In this document: positions 37,055-49,175 of the stretch, one piece after another | Layout: every line of letters begins with the position of its first letter | Position numbering within the stretch: the stretch's first letter is position 1 | Assembly: GCA_019802505.1 (NCBI GenBank) | Contig: JAFMOC010000086.1 | Location: 930,001-994,000, forward strand | Length of the DNA: 64,000 bases | Reading direction: 5' to 3' | From: Corydoras sp. C115 | Taxonomy: Eukaryota; Chordata; Actinopteri; Siluriformes; Callichthyidae | Translations under genes and position numbers: made by a program | Notes under the pieces: model-generated | Databases searched by the model: none | The model's input: the letters and a program-made list of their open reading frames with translations, nothing else | Told to the model about the DNA's origin: nothing

Positions 37055-38946
37055 AACATAAAACATGATTCATTCATTAAAATTTTAACATTGAGAATAA
37101 TAAATTAATACAAATAGTTTGACTAAAAACTCGCAACATAATAGATGGAAATTATCTGAATTAAATAAATAAATAAAATATATGTACTATGGTCAAAAAC
37201 TCAGCAAACACAGTCAGGAGTTTTTTTTAAAAAGCATGTTTTGGTTGCATTTTAAATATCTGCTCTATGTTTTTACGACACAATTAGTGAACATTTCCAG
37301 ACTGCAGGGATGTTTCACACAGGCTGTATTTGCAAAATGAATAAATAAGAAACAAAAAGCTTGAATTTGGTCAGTTTATAGTTTAGTTAATATATGTATA
37401 ATGCTTATTAATTGCAGTCAGCAAACGTGAATTCTGTTTCTAAATTGTGTCTTGTTTTGGTTGTTTACTTTTGCTTTTTTAAATAGATACTAGTTTGGTC
37501 TTGTTGCAGGACAGGAAACCAGCTGATCTGGCCATTGTAGTAATTATGTAGCACGTGTTAGGACCTCATGCATCTGTTTCTGGTAATGTCTGCATTGTCT
37601 GAAGTGAAAATTAGAGTGTAAGAATAGTTTATGTATGCAAAATGTGTTTAAAGTTGAACACCCTCAAACTCCCAAGTTAATGTAAAGTCCAAGAACATGA
37701 TATTCTACCTCAATAATATGTGAAAAATATCTGAATGGTGCTCATACATTTAACATATGTGTCAGTAAAATAACTTTATATTAAAGGTTCGGGTATTGTG
37801 GCTGGACTTTCAACAAGAAAAACCATTATTATTTTTTAAAATGTGGTGGAAACTCAAGTAGATTTTTCTCAACTTGAATGTACTCAATGTGAATAATTAA
37901 TGAGGTTTTAATCAATTTTAGAATCTAATTTTAATACCAGATATGTCCATTGTTATATAGAAAACAGGAGCAGGGTCAGTATTGCCCTCATCTCGTTTTT
38001 CCATCATTCTTGGCTGTCATGAATTTGCAAAAAGATCCCATCAAGGTTGATGCAAGTATCAAATCGTTGCTGGGACTGGGCAGTGTTATTTTTGGAACCA
38101 GCCCCTACTAACATACAATCTCCTCAGTTGTCAGGAAGCCATGTTTGTTGCTGCAGAGCATAATTACATAGCAGGTAGAATGAGTCAGGGTCTGTGACAT
38201 AAGATGCCCCCCACTCAAATGAAATCAGCTAGCAACAGCAGATGCATGCTGAAATAAAATTAGGCATTATTCACAGCCAACACATTCGATGGCATCCAGT
38301 GTTTTTCACAGAGGCATATGTTATTTATATGACACATCCTGTTCCTCATGCTCTTTTTTGTATCATCTCCTTTAATGACCTTCAGTGGATCTTCCTTGCT
38401 TTGCTTAGATTAATTTCAGGGATGTATTTGCATAACTAAAATGTGTACGTGTATTGAAAAGACCATTTGTGTGCACTAATATCGCAATCGTGAAGGTGAC
38501 CTCACGAAGTTAATGATTTCATATCTCACATTTTCATATTAGTTACGCAATCCTATTTATAATATACTTGTAACAGTTAGTAGTCAGTGCCACATTCCAC
38601 TAACTGTATGTTCATACTACAGTTCCACTAACTGTATGTTCATGTTCAGGTGTGATTTACTGGGTAGTTGCTCAAAATAATAAATTATCATATAAGAAAT
38701 TTATGAATAATTGAGCCATATATGTAAATTGTTAACGACTATGTTTGGACACATAAACTTAAGTTATAATTGCATGATTATTTCAGGTCACGTCCCACAG
38801 CTTGTTTAATTTTAATAGACATCCTGAACATATTTGTCTTTTTGAAGAATTAATAGCTTTCAGCTTTCACACTAATTTTTAATGGTCACAAGCAGATGTA
38901 GAAAACTTTAACTAGCTACAATGTAATCTTTATAATTGTTGACAAT
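37055..38946. other. Noncoding, presumed intron
   Basis: No gene recognised. A 21-bp direct repeat ttccactaactgtatgttca is found at about 38595 and 38623. The region 38080-38420 has higher sequence complexity than its surroundings. Confidence 0.45.
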
Positions 38947-38960
38947 CACACAAAAAAAAT

Positions 38961-39282
38961 CATTCATTCATTATCTTCTGCCTAATACTCTACCAGGTTC
39001 GTGGGGGGTTTCCCTGTGCCCATCCAGGGGAGAACGATTTGGGCAATGGGCAGATACACTCAGGACAGGGTGCCAATCTATCACTGGGTACAGTCACTCA
39101 CACAGACACACCCACACAAAAACACACAATATGGGGCAATTTAGTGCATTCAATTTACCTTAAATCCATATTTTTGGACTTTGGAAGGAAACCTTAAAAC
39201 CCAGAGGAAACCCACGTGGACACAGAAAGAACATGGAAACTCCACCCAGATTGGAATTTGTACCCAGAACCCCCGGAAACCA
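38961..39282 (-). mobile_element. tRNA-head SINE, head truncated
   Basis: Minus-strand copy with a (GAAT)n tail (tcattcattca), the ctgtgcccatccaggggag block, and core up to gaatttgtacccagaaccc. The A-box part is gone. Similar cacacaaaaa stretches at both ends may be the target duplication. A 5' truncation with a target duplication fits incomplete reverse transcription. Confidence 0.8.
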
Positions 39283-39716
39283 TGCACACACAAAAATCTA
39301 TTCTAAGGAATATATTATGGAATCAGTCTGTAATTTGATTATTTATCTCTTTAGTTGGAAATGTGGTGGTGATGCAACTTAATGCACCTTGCCATAGGGC
39401 AAAGGAAAGAAGACTTGTAATGTCTGCAAACGGTTCAGATCAAAGTCTGGCTTAAACTCTCTGGTGGAAATTGAAGAAAATGGTCAATGACGAGGCTGAT
39501 TTGGCAACAGCAATAAGAGACAGCTGAAGCCAGATTGATAATGAATATTTTTTTGTCATTTATCAATCCCTGCCCTAGATAATTCAAGCTGTTATGAAGG
39601 CCAGAGGTGGTTAGTAGTTTTTCACATGATTTCATAATATTTTTCTCAGAATTGAGTAATGTTTTCATCTCTACTTTAATCTAAAAAGAAAACAATTGTG
39701 ACTGACTGCAACAATT

Positions 39717-39977
39717 CATTCATTCATTCATTATCACCCGCTTTATCCTATATTAGGGTCGCGGTGGGGTTCCCCATGCCCATCCAGGGGAAAACGTCTC
39801 GGGTGCTGGGCAGATACACCCAGGACAGGGCGCCAATCTATCGCTGGACCCACACTCACTCACACATACAAACTCTATATGGGGCAATTTGGAGAACTCA
39901 ATTTACTTGATCCATGTTTTTGGAATGTGGGAGGAAACTGGAGAACCCGGAGGAAACCCCAATTTGACTTATAAGAA

Positions 39978-40019
<42 letters not shown>

Positions 40020-40244
40020 GTATTCTGGCTTTGTTTTAAACTATACAGTGCATCCGGAAAGTATTCACAGCACTTCACTTTTTCCACATTTTCTTACGTT
40101 ACAGCCTTATTCCAAATTGTATTACATTAATCTCTTTCCTCAAAATTCTACACAAAATACCCCATTATGACCATGTGAAAAGAGAACCGGGAATCCCTAG
40201 CGCTGAGAGGCAAATGTGCTAACCGCTATGCCACCGTGCCGCCC
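39717..40244 (-). mobile_element. tRNA-head SINE carrying a copied Tc1 terminal patch
   Basis: The perfect 13-bp direct repeat gactgcaacaatt lies at 39704-39716 and 40245-40257, and a complete head and tail prove one insertion. Inside, SINE sequence stops at ggaggaaacccc (39960) and resumes at gaaccgggaatccc (about 40184), losing about 50 bp. The 223 bp between them matches 43388-43587: the 3' flank of another SINE, a T-run, and the first 138 bp of a Tc1 left terminal repeat (from 40046). The T-run is 39 bases here and about 18 at the donor. Confidence 0.88.
39961..40183 (+). repeat. Copy of 43388-43587 (SINE flank plus Tc1 left end)
   Basis: Begins aatttgacttataagaa, runs through poly-T (39980-40018) and ggtattctggctttg, and includes cagtgcatccggaaag at 40046. 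It ends in catgtgaaaa at about 40183. Apart from T-run length and a few substitutions it follows the donor base for base. The right Tc1 end and transposase are absent, so it is not a transposon insertion. Confidence 0.92.
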
Positions 40245-40388
40245 GACTGCAACAATTATGTTTTTTTGTCTATTGTTTCTTTATTCCAGAAGTTTTTTTA
40301 GTTTTTTATTCCAGTTTTGGTTTGGAAAAAGATGTCTCTGTGATTTTTTTTTACTATATATTTGCTGTATATATGCAGTTGCTGTATC

Positions 40389-40392
<4 letters not shown>

Positions 40393-40419
<27 letters not shown>
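40393..40419. repeat. Poly-A run
   Basis: 27 consecutive A. The poly-K peptide predicted across it is meaningless. Confidence 0.95.
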
Positions 40420-40420
<1 letters not shown>

Positions 40421-40522
40421 TGAGACATGGTAAACCAAAAAGACAGATATTCTACTGGGTCATACATTAGGGTAAATATAAAAAAACTAAAAACTATAAA
40501 AAACTACTGTATATAGTAGAAG

Positions 40523-40877
40523 AGGGTGGCATGGTGGCTTAGTGGTTAGCAAGTTTGGCTCTCAGCACTGGGGATGCAGGTTCAAATCTCACTCTGGGTG
40601 GAGTTTCTATGTTCTCCCCGTGTCCGTGTGGATTTCTCAGATTTCTTCCCACAGTCCAAAAACATGGATTCAAGGTAAATTGAATGCTCCAAATTGCCCC
40701 ATATAGAGTGTGTTCGTGTGTGTCTCTATGAGTGTATGCCCAGTGATGGACTGGCGCCCTGTCCTGGGTGTATCTGCCAAGCACCTGAAACATTCTCCCG
40801 TGGATGGGCATGGGAACCCCCCTCCCCCCACCCCACACACACACGCAACCCTAATAGAGGATTAAGCAGAAGATAAA
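40523..40877 (+). mobile_element. tRNA-head SINE, full length
   Basis: A box ggtggcttagtggttagca, B box altered (ggttcaaatctc), core and 3' end aggattaagcagaagataaa. Flanks tatagtagaag (40512-40522) and tatactagaag (40878-40888) form an 11-bp target duplication with one mismatch. Intermediate age. Confidence 0.88.
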
Positions 40878-40888
40878 TATACTAGAAG

Positions 40889-41388
40889 GACAAAAGAAGA
40901 TAAACACCTACATATTATAATCTACAAGAGCCTATATATATTCCAACTCTGTTTTCTGCACTGGGGCACAGTCCTGCTGCAACAGAAAATGGCCTTCCCC
41001 AAACCGATCCCACAAATTTAAAAACATACAGTTTTTCAAGATGCACAGCTAGGTGTTTGATTTTACATAAGTGGCAATGGGACTAAAGGCAAATGAAACC
41101 TATGAACCTATGTTTGTGACATTGTTTAATCTATATGGTATATTTGTGAGAGGCCAATGAATGTAAACTTTTAGGATTAGCATATAATTCCAACAAAAGT
41201 ATTCTAGTATTTTTGTCTAGTGGGATTATCAGGAGGGTGTGTATACCGTATTTTGATTACAGAACAGGGCACTGTTAGAAACTGATCTTTACAAAACATC
41301 TGTAAAAGAAATATACAAATGCACAGGACCTAAGCACTGAAGTGATGATTGTTAGCTCCATTTTATCACAAACGCAAAGTTTTTTGGT
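40889..41388. other. Noncoding, no feature recognised
   Basis: Intronic-looking sequence between a SINE and a hAT-type MITE. Confidence 0.45.
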
Positions 41389-41396
41389 GTAATTTG

Positions 41397-41793
41397 TAGG
41401 GGTGTCTTCAACTAAGTATTTTCATAGTCGAATCTGATTCGTCAGATTTTCCCTATAGTTAAAATTTCACCACAAGATGGCGCTATAAGCATGGTTTTTA
41501 AAAGATTTTTTTTTTAAAATATTTTACTTGTTTTTCTAGAGCACCGTAAATGGGATCCCCGTTCTGGACTTTTTTCAAAAAAAATATTAACAGAAATTAG
41601 GATGATTTTATTTGACAAAAGGCTATATATATATATAACGAAAACAAAGACATTTCATGTAAAAACTAATGCTTAGCAGCAGCCATGGGCACCCCCATGT
41701 GGTCAAAATGGTACATTCGACTATGAGGTTCATAGTCGACTACGGTTCTCCGAATCGAATCGTCGAATCAGCGAATATTGCAGCTCACCCCTA
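41397..41793. mobile_element. hAT-type MITE with 8-bp target duplication
   Basis: The 397-bp element has ends TAGGGGTG and CACCCCTA, flanked by the perfect 8-bp duplication gtaatttg at 41389-41396 and 41794-41801, the size used by hAT transposases. Subterminal sequence is rich in tagtcgaat/gaatcg motifs in both orientations. An internal hairpin has arms cgactatga and tcatagtcg. No coding capacity, so it depends on a hAT transposase from elsewhere. Confidence 0.85.
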
Positions 41794-41801
41794 GTAATTT
41801 G

Positions 41802-43019
41802 TGTTGCATAAAAAATATTTTAACACTATCATTGTATGCTATTTACTGCTTGTGTACTGTGAACATAAATCCTTATGTCTTACAAGTAGTAGCTGCATTG
41901 TATGAATGTATATAACATAAAATTGTTTATTACTGCAAATAGGGGGCCTAAGGTACATATACAAATGATATGTCCTTCAATACTTTCAAACCTATGTTCC
42001 ATACTGTATATGTGGCAGTTTATTTTAGTTATCTTCCATGCATTTCCACCTTGTCCCTTGGCCCCTGTCCTTTCCACATTCCCTCCCACACAGCTCTGTC
42101 AGCAGCAACGGAATGTCAACTCTTTTCTTGCCACTTACTGTGCAGCGTCTTTTTTTGTTTAACCGATGATGGGGTGTGCCTTTTCCCGAACAACTTCTTT
42201 AACATTTTATCTGTCTGACCATGAGGATTTGGACTTGAGTGGACAGTGGAGACAGAAAGCAGATGTGTTGTGTTCACACTTGTGTGTAAGGCTTGTCAAG
42301 GTCAAGTTAAGCAAACTGTTTATTGCTAGAAAGAGCAGTTAAACAATGCACTGTGCTGTGTATTGCAAGGGTTTGCCCATGATCAAGAAATATCAGCCCC
42401 AAGAAAAGATAGGATAGGAACAGGTCCAGCCTCATAAGTTCTAAAAGAATAGTCCTGATGAAAATCTTGAAAGCTGAAGCAATGTTTTATGTATTCCGGT
42501 GATGTTTGCGTCTTTCTGCACTGGCAGGATATAAAGATGTCTGTCAGCTCAGGGAGCTCTTGCGAAGCTATCTGCACTATAATCACCGCCCTACTGACAA
42601 CTCTCTTACTAACAAACGCGCACACCCTCCAAACAGCCTTATCTCTAACCTTGTCCCTCTGACTCCTTTTTCTCGCCTCTTTTTGTGCTTTCACCCACAT
42701 ACTGACTAGCTCCGATTTTTTTTCCATCCCTCTCTCAGTCATTAATTCACTTCATGAGCACCATTTTCTTTGTGTTTTTTTACACAGGTGTGAAAAGACC
42801 AGAATAATTAAAGCTGCTGTTAAACATATTTGTTGTGTTGTACTTAGTTCAATGTGTATACATAAAGAAGAAGCAACATCCACTTCTCTATCCAGTATAA
42901 TTCAGAAATGTCTACCCCTAAAATTGTGCTGGAATTAAATCTCCATCCTCTATTTTGCCTGTAATCACCACTTGCAAAATACACAGAAGTATTGCTGGAT
43001 TATTCTTCAATGAGTTTTT
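41802..43019. other. Noncoding, presumed intron
   Basis: No exon recognised. The open frames at 41902-42218 and 42383-42742 have no recognisable domain. They are C/T-rich or overlap on opposite strands. Confidence 0.45.
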
Positions 43020-43031
43020 AATTTGACTTAT

Positions 43032-43387
43032 TCATTCATTCATTATCTTCCGCTTTATCCTATATTAGGTTCGTGGTGGGGTTCCCCATGCCCATCCAGG
43101 GGAGAAAGCTTCGGGCGCTGGGCAGATACACCCAGGACAGGGCGGCAATCTATCGCTGGGCACACTCACTCACACAGACACGCACACAAACACACTCTAT
43201 ATGGGGCAATTTGGAGAACTCAATTGACTTGATGCATGTTTTTGGACTGTGGGAGGAAACCGGAGAACCCGGAGGAAACCCACACATACATGGGGAGAAC
43301 ATGGAAACTCCACCCAGATGGGGATTCGAACCGGGAATCCCTAGTGCTGAGAGGCTAACGTGCTAACCACAAAGCCACCGTGCCGTC
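43032..43387 (-). mobile_element. tRNA-head SINE, young full-length copy
   Basis: The perfect 12-bp duplication aatttgacttat lies at 43020-43031 and 43388-43399. The B box (rc gggattcgaacc at 43321-43332) is intact, and the A-box region (43361-43379) is nearly so. The (GAAT)n tail is seen as tcattcattcatt. Its right flank is the sequence found copied inside the SINE at 39717-40244. Confidence 0.93.
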
Positions 43388-43450
43388 AATTTGACTTATA
43401 AGAATTTTTTTTTTTTTTTTTGGGGTATTCTGGCTTTGTTTTAAACTATA

Positions 43451-45051
43451 CAGTGCATCCGGAAAGTATTCACAGCACTTCACTTTTTCCAAATTTTCTT
43501 ACGTTACAGCCTTATTCCAAATTGTATTACATTAATCTCTTTTCTCAAAATTCTACACAAAATACCCCATTATGACCATGTGAAAAAAGTTTTCTTGAGA
43601 GTTTTGAAAATTTATTAAAAATAAAAAACTAAGAAATCACATTTACATAAGTATTCACAGCCTTCGCCATGAAGCTCAAAATTGAGCTCAGGTGCATCCT
43701 GTTTCCACTGATCATCATTGAGATGTTTCTACAGCTTAAATGGAGTCCACCTGTGGTAAATCCAGTTGATTTGACATGATTTGGAAAGGCACACACCTGT
43801 CTATATAAGGTCCCACAGTTGACTGCATGTCAGAGGGCAAACACAAAGCATGAAGTCAAAGGAATTGTCTGTAGATCTCCGAGACAAAATTGTCTTGAGG
43901 CACAAATCTGGGGAAGGATACAGAAAAATTTCTGCTGCTTTGAAGGTCCCAATGAGCACAGTGGCCTCCATCAATCGTAAATGGAAGAAGTGTGGAACCA
44001 CCAGGACTCTTCCTAGAGCTGGCCGGCCGTCTAAATTGAGCGATCGGGGAGGCCTTGGTCAGAGAGGTGACCAAGAACCCGACGATTACTCTGTCAGAGC
44101 TCCAGCGTTCCTCCGTGGAGAGAGGAGAACCTTGCAGAGGGACAACTATCTCTGCAGCAATCTACCAATCAGGCCTGTATGGCAGAGTGGCCAGGCAAAA
44201 GCCATTGCTTAGTAAACGGCACAAGGCAGCCCGTTTGGAATTTGCCAAAAGGCACCTGAAGGACTCTCAGACCATGAGAAACAAGATTCTCTGGTCTGAT
44301 GAGACAAAGATTGAACTATTTGGTGTGAATGCCAGGCGTCATGTTTGGAGGAAACCAGGCACTGCTCATCACGAGGCCAATACCATCCCTACAGTCAAGC
44401 ATGGTTGTGGCAGCATCATGCTATGGGGATGTTTTTCAGCAGCAGGAACTGGCAGAGGATAGAGAATGCAGCAATGTACAGAGACATCCTGTATGAAAAC
44501 TTGCTCCAGAGCACTCTTGACCTCAGGCTGGGGCGACGGTTCATTTTTCAGCAGGACAACGACCCGAAGCACACAGCCAAGATCTCAAAGGAGTGGCTTC
44601 AGGACCACTCTGTGAATGTTCTGGAGTGGCCCAGCCAGAGCCCAGACTTGAATCCGATTGAACATCTCCGGAGAGATCTGAAAATGGCTGTGCACGGATG
44701 TCTCCCATCCAACCTGATGGAGCTTCAAAGGTACTGCAAAGAAGAATGGGCAAAACTGCCTAAAGATAGGTGTGCTAAGCTTGTGGCATCATATTCAAAA
44801 AGTTGCTGCCAAAGGTGGTTCTACAAAGTATTAAGCAAAGGCTGTGAATACTTATGTAAATATGATTTCTTTGTTTTTTAATTTTAATAAATTTTCAAAA
44901 CTCTCAAGAAAACTTTTTTCACATGGTCATAATGGGGTATTTTGTGTAGAATTTTGAGGAAAGAGATTTATTTAATACAATTTGAAATAAGGCTGTGATG
45001 TAACAAAATGTGGAAAAAGTGAAGCGCTGTGAATACTTTCCGGATGCACTG
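43451..45051 (+). mobile_element. Tc1-like transposon, complete ends
   Basis: The ends CAGTGCATCCGGAAAGTATT and inverse are flanked by TA at 43449-43450 and 45052-45053. The terminal repeats are about 212 bp each (43451-43662 and 44840-45051). Outer and inner motifs both contain gtattcacagc, which is the IR/DR arrangement. The repeats differ by a modest number of substitutions. Total 1601 bp. Its left terminal repeat is the source of the patch inside the SINE 3.4 kb upstream. Confidence 0.95.
43850..44834 (+). pseudogene. Tc1-like transposase pseudogene
   Basis: Starts MKSKELSVDLRDK at 43850 and keeps the HTH (GEGYRKISAALKVPMSTV) and the GRPSK hook. A one-base loss near 44047 shifts frame. 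The next frame runs from MVREVTKNP through the first Asp in LWSDETK to GTGRG, then a second shift lies near 44455. The third frame carries the second Asp in QQDNDPKH and the Glu in NPIEHL, 34 residues apart. A third shift near 44800 displaces the normal end, whose GGSTKY and stop survive at 44814-44834 in another frame. Normal length about 330-340 codons. Inactive. Confidence 0.92.
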
Positions 45052-45053
45052 TA

Positions 45054-48000
45054 TGTAAAAGGTGACACTATGTTATAGATAATTCAAGAGTTATGCCTTA
45101 AGGCAAGATCAGACATCTGGATCTCAGTGGTTCTGGGTGGTACCATACTGAGGTAGCAAATTTAAGTTGGTTTTGCTAAGCGGTTTTGGCAGGATTTTTT
45201 CCAAAACCCTTAAGTGGTTTATTTACATTCACAAACTCTTATTCTGAAATATGGATAAGTGGCTGAAGAAACTGGTTTCTGCTTAAATTATAAATTTGAA
45301 ATGTATTTCACAACTATAGCCCTATCAGTTTGATGCATTTGAAAAATACAATGGGTATTTAAAATAATTACTTCTTTGGCAAAAATGTATATCTACACAA
45401 TTATATCCAATTGTCATGTGTTACAGATACATCCCTCAGAGGCATGAACAATGTGCTTTGACAAGTGTGTACTGTAGGATAAACCAACAAATTTTAAACC
45501 ACTTAGTGGTGCATTTATTACAAGAAAAATAGAACCTATGTGAACCTGCCAGATTTTTTTTCATAGATTTTCCACTCCCAGTGTCCCCTCATTGGCATTT
45601 AAATGACAAAACATTTAGTAGGCTTGCAATAATGAGAGTAATTAAAACTTATGCCACTTGGCACTGAAGGCTCCAGAGTAGCAGCTTGTTTTTGAGTCCA
45701 GTTTTCAAGCCATTGAGCCTCTGCTGAGCAACAGTGATTATCCCATAATTTAGCCATTTCCCATCAGACATGGGCACAAGTTATGCCACCAAGACTCTTA
45801 AGTCACTAGTTCTCCTTTTTGCATCCACAGCACTCTGCATGCCAAATTTAGCCATTACCACGGGTGTACACACAGCTGTGTCAGACATTTACATTCTCCA
45901 TGAATTTTGTGATCCTGTGCTACAAGTTACCGATTTCACATGAATCAGCACACATCAAAGTAAAGCACCACAACCAGTTGCAACCAAAGCACTTTTAAAA
46001 AATACAAAACCTTTTTATTTTTGTGATAATGTTAAACATACATTAGACTTGGAGAAAGGAAATGTAGAAAGTGAACAACAAATAAATGTCCATTAGAAGA
46101 TGTGGCCAATCACGGCTTAACAGCAGCCTCACGCATTAAATGATAAGACTCCCACTGTCTTTACAATTATTCTTTAGCAAAGATTTAAGTAACTACACTA
46201 AATACATGAACTGGATTTTATAGAGCTATTTAATTAACAGAAAAGTGCTAAAGTGCTAATCTAAAAAATAAAAATGTTACATTTTAAATTCTGTTCATTT
46301 AATCAAGACCATGTTTGTTTGTTTATTTTCAGAATTCTGCTTCTTATAATAAAAGTTTAAAAAGTCTAAAAAAAATCAAATAAAATAAAAAAGCTAGCTC
46401 TAAACTTTGGGTTTAAAAGTAAAGTGTATTCAAAGATATTATGGTATATCACAGAAACAGTAATATTTATTCCTTTGTCCAAGAGCAGGTTAAAGAAATG
46501 GAAGATGTATCACCTGAATTCAGTGACCCTCAGAGATACTTGATTTATGTGTTTTTTATTTTTATTAATGGTTTGAGCACCCAGTACACTTATAGAGTAT
46601 ATTATGTAATAAAATATATAAAAATATGACTTTAAATCCAGTAGACTCCTGACTTCATTACTGGATTTTATGCTTTTTCTTTCAGTTAGTTTCAGACTTT
46701 GCTAATGTTTGGATTACAATGGATTAGAATGGATTACGGTGTCTTTCTGTCTGCAGAAAGGTATCTAGGAAGCAGTCTTTTGAGGGTAATGGTAAATAGA
46801 TTTTTACACAGTACAGCATAATTGTATTTAATTACATAAAATGTATACAAGTATATTGTGAATTTCCCCATTGTGGGACAAATAAAGGTCCATCTTATCT
46901 TATATAACCTTATATTGCACTGAGCTTGAAAGTGATTAAGAAACAGATATACTTTCAAATGTTATGTTTCATCTGCTTCCAGATGGATGATAGACTTTGT
47001 AGTTCTACAATTATAAAACAAAACAAGGTTTAATTCATAAATGTGTTAATATAAAACTAAATTAATATTTAACTGGTCTCTCAATGTAATCCATTTTGGA
47101 TATTAAACTTAACTTTGATTGCTGAGCAACAGATATGGAATGGCTCACTGTTTAGATTAATCTGTATTTCATGTTGTACAAAAATGTTTAACCATTTTCG
47201 AACATTTTATTTATACGAATGGTAAGCAGTAGGAGGTGTGCAATCTAAAAACATCACAATATGACAAATATCTCAGCCAGTCAGTTTTAAGGACTGGAAC
47301 TACATATTAATCAGTGCATTTTCAATTATGATTTTCATGTATAACTTTTCAACAGGCAACTAACAGTAGATTATTTATTGTATTAAAGTATTAAAGTCTG
47401 TATATATAAATTATTATCCTTTAGATCCTTTGGTTTTTTGTTGTTTTTGTAGTGGATGTATATATAAATCCTTAAAGTCTTCACCTGCAAATATTATGCA
47501 CAGTGTACATGCAAATCCATAATGTATTCTTGATAAGCGGAATATACAAAACTAAAGCTTTTACTTTCAAATTTTGTACAGAATGCTTTTAAACTTTTAT
47601 TTTAAGGACAGTATATAAATAGGCTACTGAATAATTATGAATTAATTTTACAGATGTTTATGATGCCAGTAATAGAAACTAGAAGCATCACTGGAGTTTC
47701 AGGGTTACAGAGAAAAGGGCTTTGAGGAGAGGGAGTGTGGGAAAAGGGCAAGCCAGCTGAGGACTAAATATTTATGTGAAAAGACTAAGGGTTGAGAACT
47801 TAAAATGGCATAGATGAAAATATGCAACGAAGCTAAGTAACCATATCCACTAACATCTAAGTGACTCTCACTTTTCAAACAGCATGCTTCCTGCATTAAG
47901 TAAGCACTCTGTAATTTTACACACCAGTCCCCGAGGATCTGGTCCATAAAAGCAGCAGGGACGTATCTTATTGGCCAAGTGCAGCGAGAAAAGGGAAAGT

Positions 48001-48300
48001 AGTGGCATCGGTTGCTTCTTTCGACCAGGATGGCATGCCATTGTTGACGGAACTATAAATGTTTAGTAATAACCGAGAGTTTTAAAATGAAATTAGAAGT
48101 GATGTGCAGGACTAATCAACAAATCCTGGCATTGATTCATTATTAGTTATTGCTGCCCAAGGAGGTACCACCAGGTACTAAAAGAAAAGGTTTACATACT
48201 TATGCCACTTCTAGATATGTAATATTTGATCAGTGTTTTCAGAAAAATATGCATTAAGTCTAAAATTATCTAATTTGTTAGATTTACTTTTTTATCAACT
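45054..48300. other. Noncoding, presumed intron 1 of ppm1l
   Basis: No exon recognised. Contains a decayed LINE-like tail (46853-46908) and a relatively complex stretch at 45650-45960. Open frames are short and without domains. Confidence 0.5.
46853..46908 (+). mobile_element. LINE-like 3' tail relic
   Basis: Reads gaatttccccattgtggg followed by acaaataaaggtccatctta, resembling the common fish LINE 3' end with a short tandem tail. No LINE body is attached. Confidence 0.45.
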
Positions 48301-48312
48301 ATTAGAACTTTC

Positions 48313-48666
48313 GCGGTACGGTGGCTTTAGTATTTAGCATGTTCGCCTCTCAGCACTAGGGATTCCAGGTTGGAATCCCCATCTGGGTGGAGTTTCCATG
48401 TTCTCCCCGTGTCTGTGTGGGTTTCCTCCGGGTTGTACGGTTTCCTCCCACAGTCCAAAAACATGGATCAAGTCAATTGAGCTCTCCAAATTGCCCCATA
48501 TATAGTGTGTATGCGTGTGTGTCTGTGTGAGTGAGTGTGTGCCCAGCGATAGATTGGCGCCCTATCCTGGGTGTATCTGCCCAGTGCCCGAAACGTTCTC
48601 CCCTGGATGGGCATGGGGAACCCCACCGCGACCCTAATATAGGATAAAGCAGAAGATAATGAATGA
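48313..48666 (+). mobile_element. tRNA-head SINE, young full-length copy
   Basis: The perfect 12-bp duplication attagaactttc lies at 48301-48312 and 48667-48678. The 3' part (accctaatataggataaagc) matches the other young copies at 19533, 39717 and 43032. The A box carries small changes (ggctttagtattta) and the B box one change (ggttggaatcccc). It sits about 500 bp upstream of the ppm1l exon, in the same orientation. Confidence 0.92.
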
Positions 48667-48678
48667 ATTAGAACTTTC

Positions 48679-49175
48679 TGAAAAAATAAGAAAGTTTAGA
48701 TAAAATGCGAAATATCAAGATTTACAAACATTCCAATTTCAGGCATATGTCTGCATGATCACAACAGTATGTTCCTTCCTGTAGTCTAAATTAGTAATTA
48801 TGGACTGTTGTAGAGTTTTGTATACAGCATGAATTGGCTCCAATTCCATTTGTTGTCTACAATAATAAGTATCCTAACTTCTCAAATGATTAAAATATAA
48901 TTAACAGACGAACTGTGATGGGAATTTCTGGTAAACATGTCCCAGCTTCTAATGAATTTTTATAACCATGCCAAACATGTTTGGGAATTGGGTTTAAATA
49001 TGTCTGGAATTTTAACTGATAATGTTCACTCATTCCTTACATGTCTCCTATGTACTAGGTAAACGTGTTGCCGGTGCATGATTAACGCAAAGCAACTCAA
49101 ATAAGTGTTTAAGAATGAATAATTTTTGCTTTGATGTCGTTTACTATATTTGAATTCAACTTTCTTCTTACCCAG
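48679..49175. other. End of ppm1l intron 1
   Basis: Noncoding. It ends in a pyrimidine-rich tract and acceptor, ctttcttcttacccag, at 49160-49175. Confidence 0.7.

Noticed and set aside
40046..40183. A separate solo Tc1 insertion in the SINE
   Set aside because: There is only part of a left terminal repeat, preceded by the donor locus's own flank, with no right end or TA duplication. It is a copied patch.
42383..42742. 119-codon minus-strand frame
   Set aside because: No recognisable domain, overlapping open frames on the other strand, and no splice or repeat context supporting a gene.
49131..49175. ATG at 49131 as the start of an 84-codon gene
   Set aside because: The first 15 codons are intron and polypyrimidine tract. 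Similarity to PPM1L begins exactly after the splice acceptor and ends at the donor.
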